This document shows positions 14,555 through 15,468 of a DNA stretch of 15,468 nt, piece after piece. Both the position numbers and the translations under genes were made by a program. The stretch spans positions 1-15,468 of the forward strand of contig JAFDAW010000026.1 of NCBI GenBank assembly GCA_019313605.1, written 5' to 3'. Below the pieces are notes generated by a model. It saw nothing but the letters and a program-made list of their open reading frames with translations. It was not told where the DNA came from and did no database searches. Each line of letters starts with the position of its first letter. The stretch's first letter is position 1. Source of the stretch: Deltaproteobacteria bacterium (GTDB lineage: Bacteria; Myxococcota_A; UBA9160; SMWR01).

Positions 14555-15298
14555 TTGTCCAAGAATGCGCGAAAAAAGATCCTCGTCGCAGACGACGCCG
14601 AGGTGTTCCGGGAGTTGGGGTCGAACTTCCTTGCACGATTGGGAACCGTCCTGACGGCGTCGACCGGAAGCGAAGCGATCGAAATCGCGCGGCGAGAGCA
14701 ACCCGCAGCCATAATCGCCGACTTCGACATGCCCGACATGTGCGGCGACAACCTCTGTCGTGCCATCAAAGCCGATCGCGACCTGCATCGCACGCCCGTC
14801 CTTCTCGTGACTTCCGGCCGGTGCGCCGAAGACCACGCCCGCGCGGTTCGCGCGCAAGCCGACGATGTTCTCACGAAGCCTTTGAATCGGATTCAGTTGG
14901 GCCTGTCGGTTTCGCGGCTCCTCAGCGAGGAGCGCCACCTGGCGCTCACGCGGGTTCCGCTCGAAGACGATGTACGCGTCCGACTGGTTCGCTCCAACGC
15001 GTGCTCGTGGGGCGTCATGCGCGATGTGTCGCGGGGCGGCATCTTCGTCGAATCGTACGGAAAGCTTCCGATCGACACCGAGATCGATCTAGATTTCCGC
15101 CTCCCGAACACGAGCAAGGCACTGCGGCCGACCGCGCAAGTCATGTGGGCGGGGCTGCATCCGAAAAGCCGCGCCTCTGGAATGGGCCTTCGTTTCCTGG
15201 CACTCGACCGATCCAGCACACACCAGATCGATTCGTTCGTCCACGAATTCACCTCACCACGCAGCGGAAAACTCGCTGCAACGGCGGTCGCATCTTGA
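14555..15298 (+). CDS. Response regulator with receiver and PilZ (TIGR02266-like) domains
   Basis: This 247-residue protein starts at a TTG with GGAG eight bases upstream (14543-14546). The receiver domain (about 8-122) has the acidic pair DD 13-14, the phospho-acceptor Asp 56 in ADFDMPDM, Thr 86 in LLVTSG and Lys 108 in LTKPL, so it should be phosphorylatable. The C-terminal domain (about 138-232) has the PilZ-type pattern MRDVSRGGIFVES (155-167), AQVMWAG (194-200) and ASGMGLRFLAL (207-217), as in myxobacterial TIGR02266 proteins. The canonical RxxxR c-di-GMP motif is not clear; RVRLVR (141-146) is the nearest. Nucleotide binding is therefore uncertain. No DNA-binding domain is present. It overlaps the next gene by TTGA. 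Confidence 0.92.
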   Translation: MSKNARKKILVADDAEVFRELGSNFLARLGTVLTASTGSEAIEIARREQPAAIIADFDMPDMCGDNLCRAIKADRDLHRTPVLLVTSGRCAEDHARAVRAQADDVLTKPLNRIQLGLSVSRLLSEERHLALTRVPLEDDVRVRLVRSNACSWGVMRDVSRGGIFVESYGKLPIDTEIDLDFRLPNTSKALRPTAQVMWAGLHPKSRASGMGLRFLALDRSSTHQIDSFVHEFTSPRSGKLAATAVAS

Positions 15299-15468
15299 TT
15301 CGAAGAACCCTGCTCGTCTGTTCGATCGCCCTGCTGACCTCGATCAGCATCCCGACCCCCGGTTGCGCGGATGAAGTGGAACCCGAGGAATCGGAGCGGC
15401 CCGAGGGCCGCGCGCAGTGGCGAGCACCGCTACTTGTGGCAAACCAGGAAGTGGCCAGCGCCCAGAAG
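15295..15468 (+). CDS. Secreted protein or lipoprotein, 3'-truncated by window edge
   Basis: A TTG at 15295 overlaps the stop of the response regulator (TTGA). It opens a frame of 58 codons that runs without a stop to the end of the window. The product begins MIRRTLLVCSIALLTSISIP, a basic start plus hydrophobic core typical of a signal peptide. TPGCADE follows, with Cys 25 a possible but imperfect lipidation site, then an acidic linker (EVEPEESERPEG). The remaining sequence is too short to identify the family. The overlap suggests translational coupling. Confidence 0.65.
   Translation, partial: MIRRTLLVCSIALLTSISIPTPGCADEVEPEESERPEGRAQWRAPLLVANQEVASAQK

Overview
The window is 15.5 kb of dense, GC-rich bacterial DNA. 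It holds thirteen protein-coding genes, two of them cut by the window edges. I see no rRNA, tRNA, CRISPR array, transposase or integrase. The gene content suggests a deltaproteobacterial-type organism, most likely Myxococcota. The reasons are a receiver-PilZ protein of the TIGR02266 type common in myxobacteria, a chemoreceptor with the 'AAIIAAQAGEHGK' hairpin-tip variant, and an outer membrane implied by lipoproteins and a periplasmic lytic transglycosylase. GTG and TTG starts are frequent. The phylum call is inference.

Layout. (1) 2-1926, plus: the 3' part of der (ribosome-assembly GTPase), a 17-bp tandem repeat, then a YfgM-like single-pass membrane TPR protein. (2) 1927-2250: a 324-bp gap with an AT-rich inverted repeat and a possible promoter. 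(3) 2251-4760, plus: a eukaryote-like (UAP1-type) UDP-sugar pyrophosphorylase. It is joined by an ATGA overlap to a striking protein: a Lys/Ala histone-H1-like N-terminus, an 18-residue helical repeat, a FYDLN zinc ribbon and an acidic tail. (4) 4794-7391, minus: a small membrane-anchored protein and a Slt70-like lytic transglycosylase. (5) 7625-11099, plus, transcribed away from the transglycosylase: a GHL10 (DigH/YddW-like) lipoprotein, queA and tgt. The last two are the queuosine tRNA-modification pair, and the end of queA carries a triplicated 20-bp unit. (6) 11231-12928, plus: a chemoreceptor with no periplasmic sensor. It converges on a minus-strand ROK sugar kinase (12988-14010) through a repeat-plus-hairpin terminator region. 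(7) 14098-15468, plus: a small lipoprotein, a receiver-PilZ regulator and the start of another secreted protein, closely packed as an operon.

How the genes work together. Three themes recur. One is the cell envelope: the transglycosylase, the GHL10 hydrolase, UDP-GlcNAc-type precursor synthesis and possibly the ROK kinase for amino-sugar recycling. A second is translation: Der, QueA and Tgt. The third is signalling: the chemoreceptor and receiver-PilZ protein. Most of this is conserved housekeeping. The parts most worth a second look are the H1-like/FYDLN fusion protein, the fossil queA tail at 9904-9972, and the 19-bp repeat that supplies the stop codons of two convergent genes.
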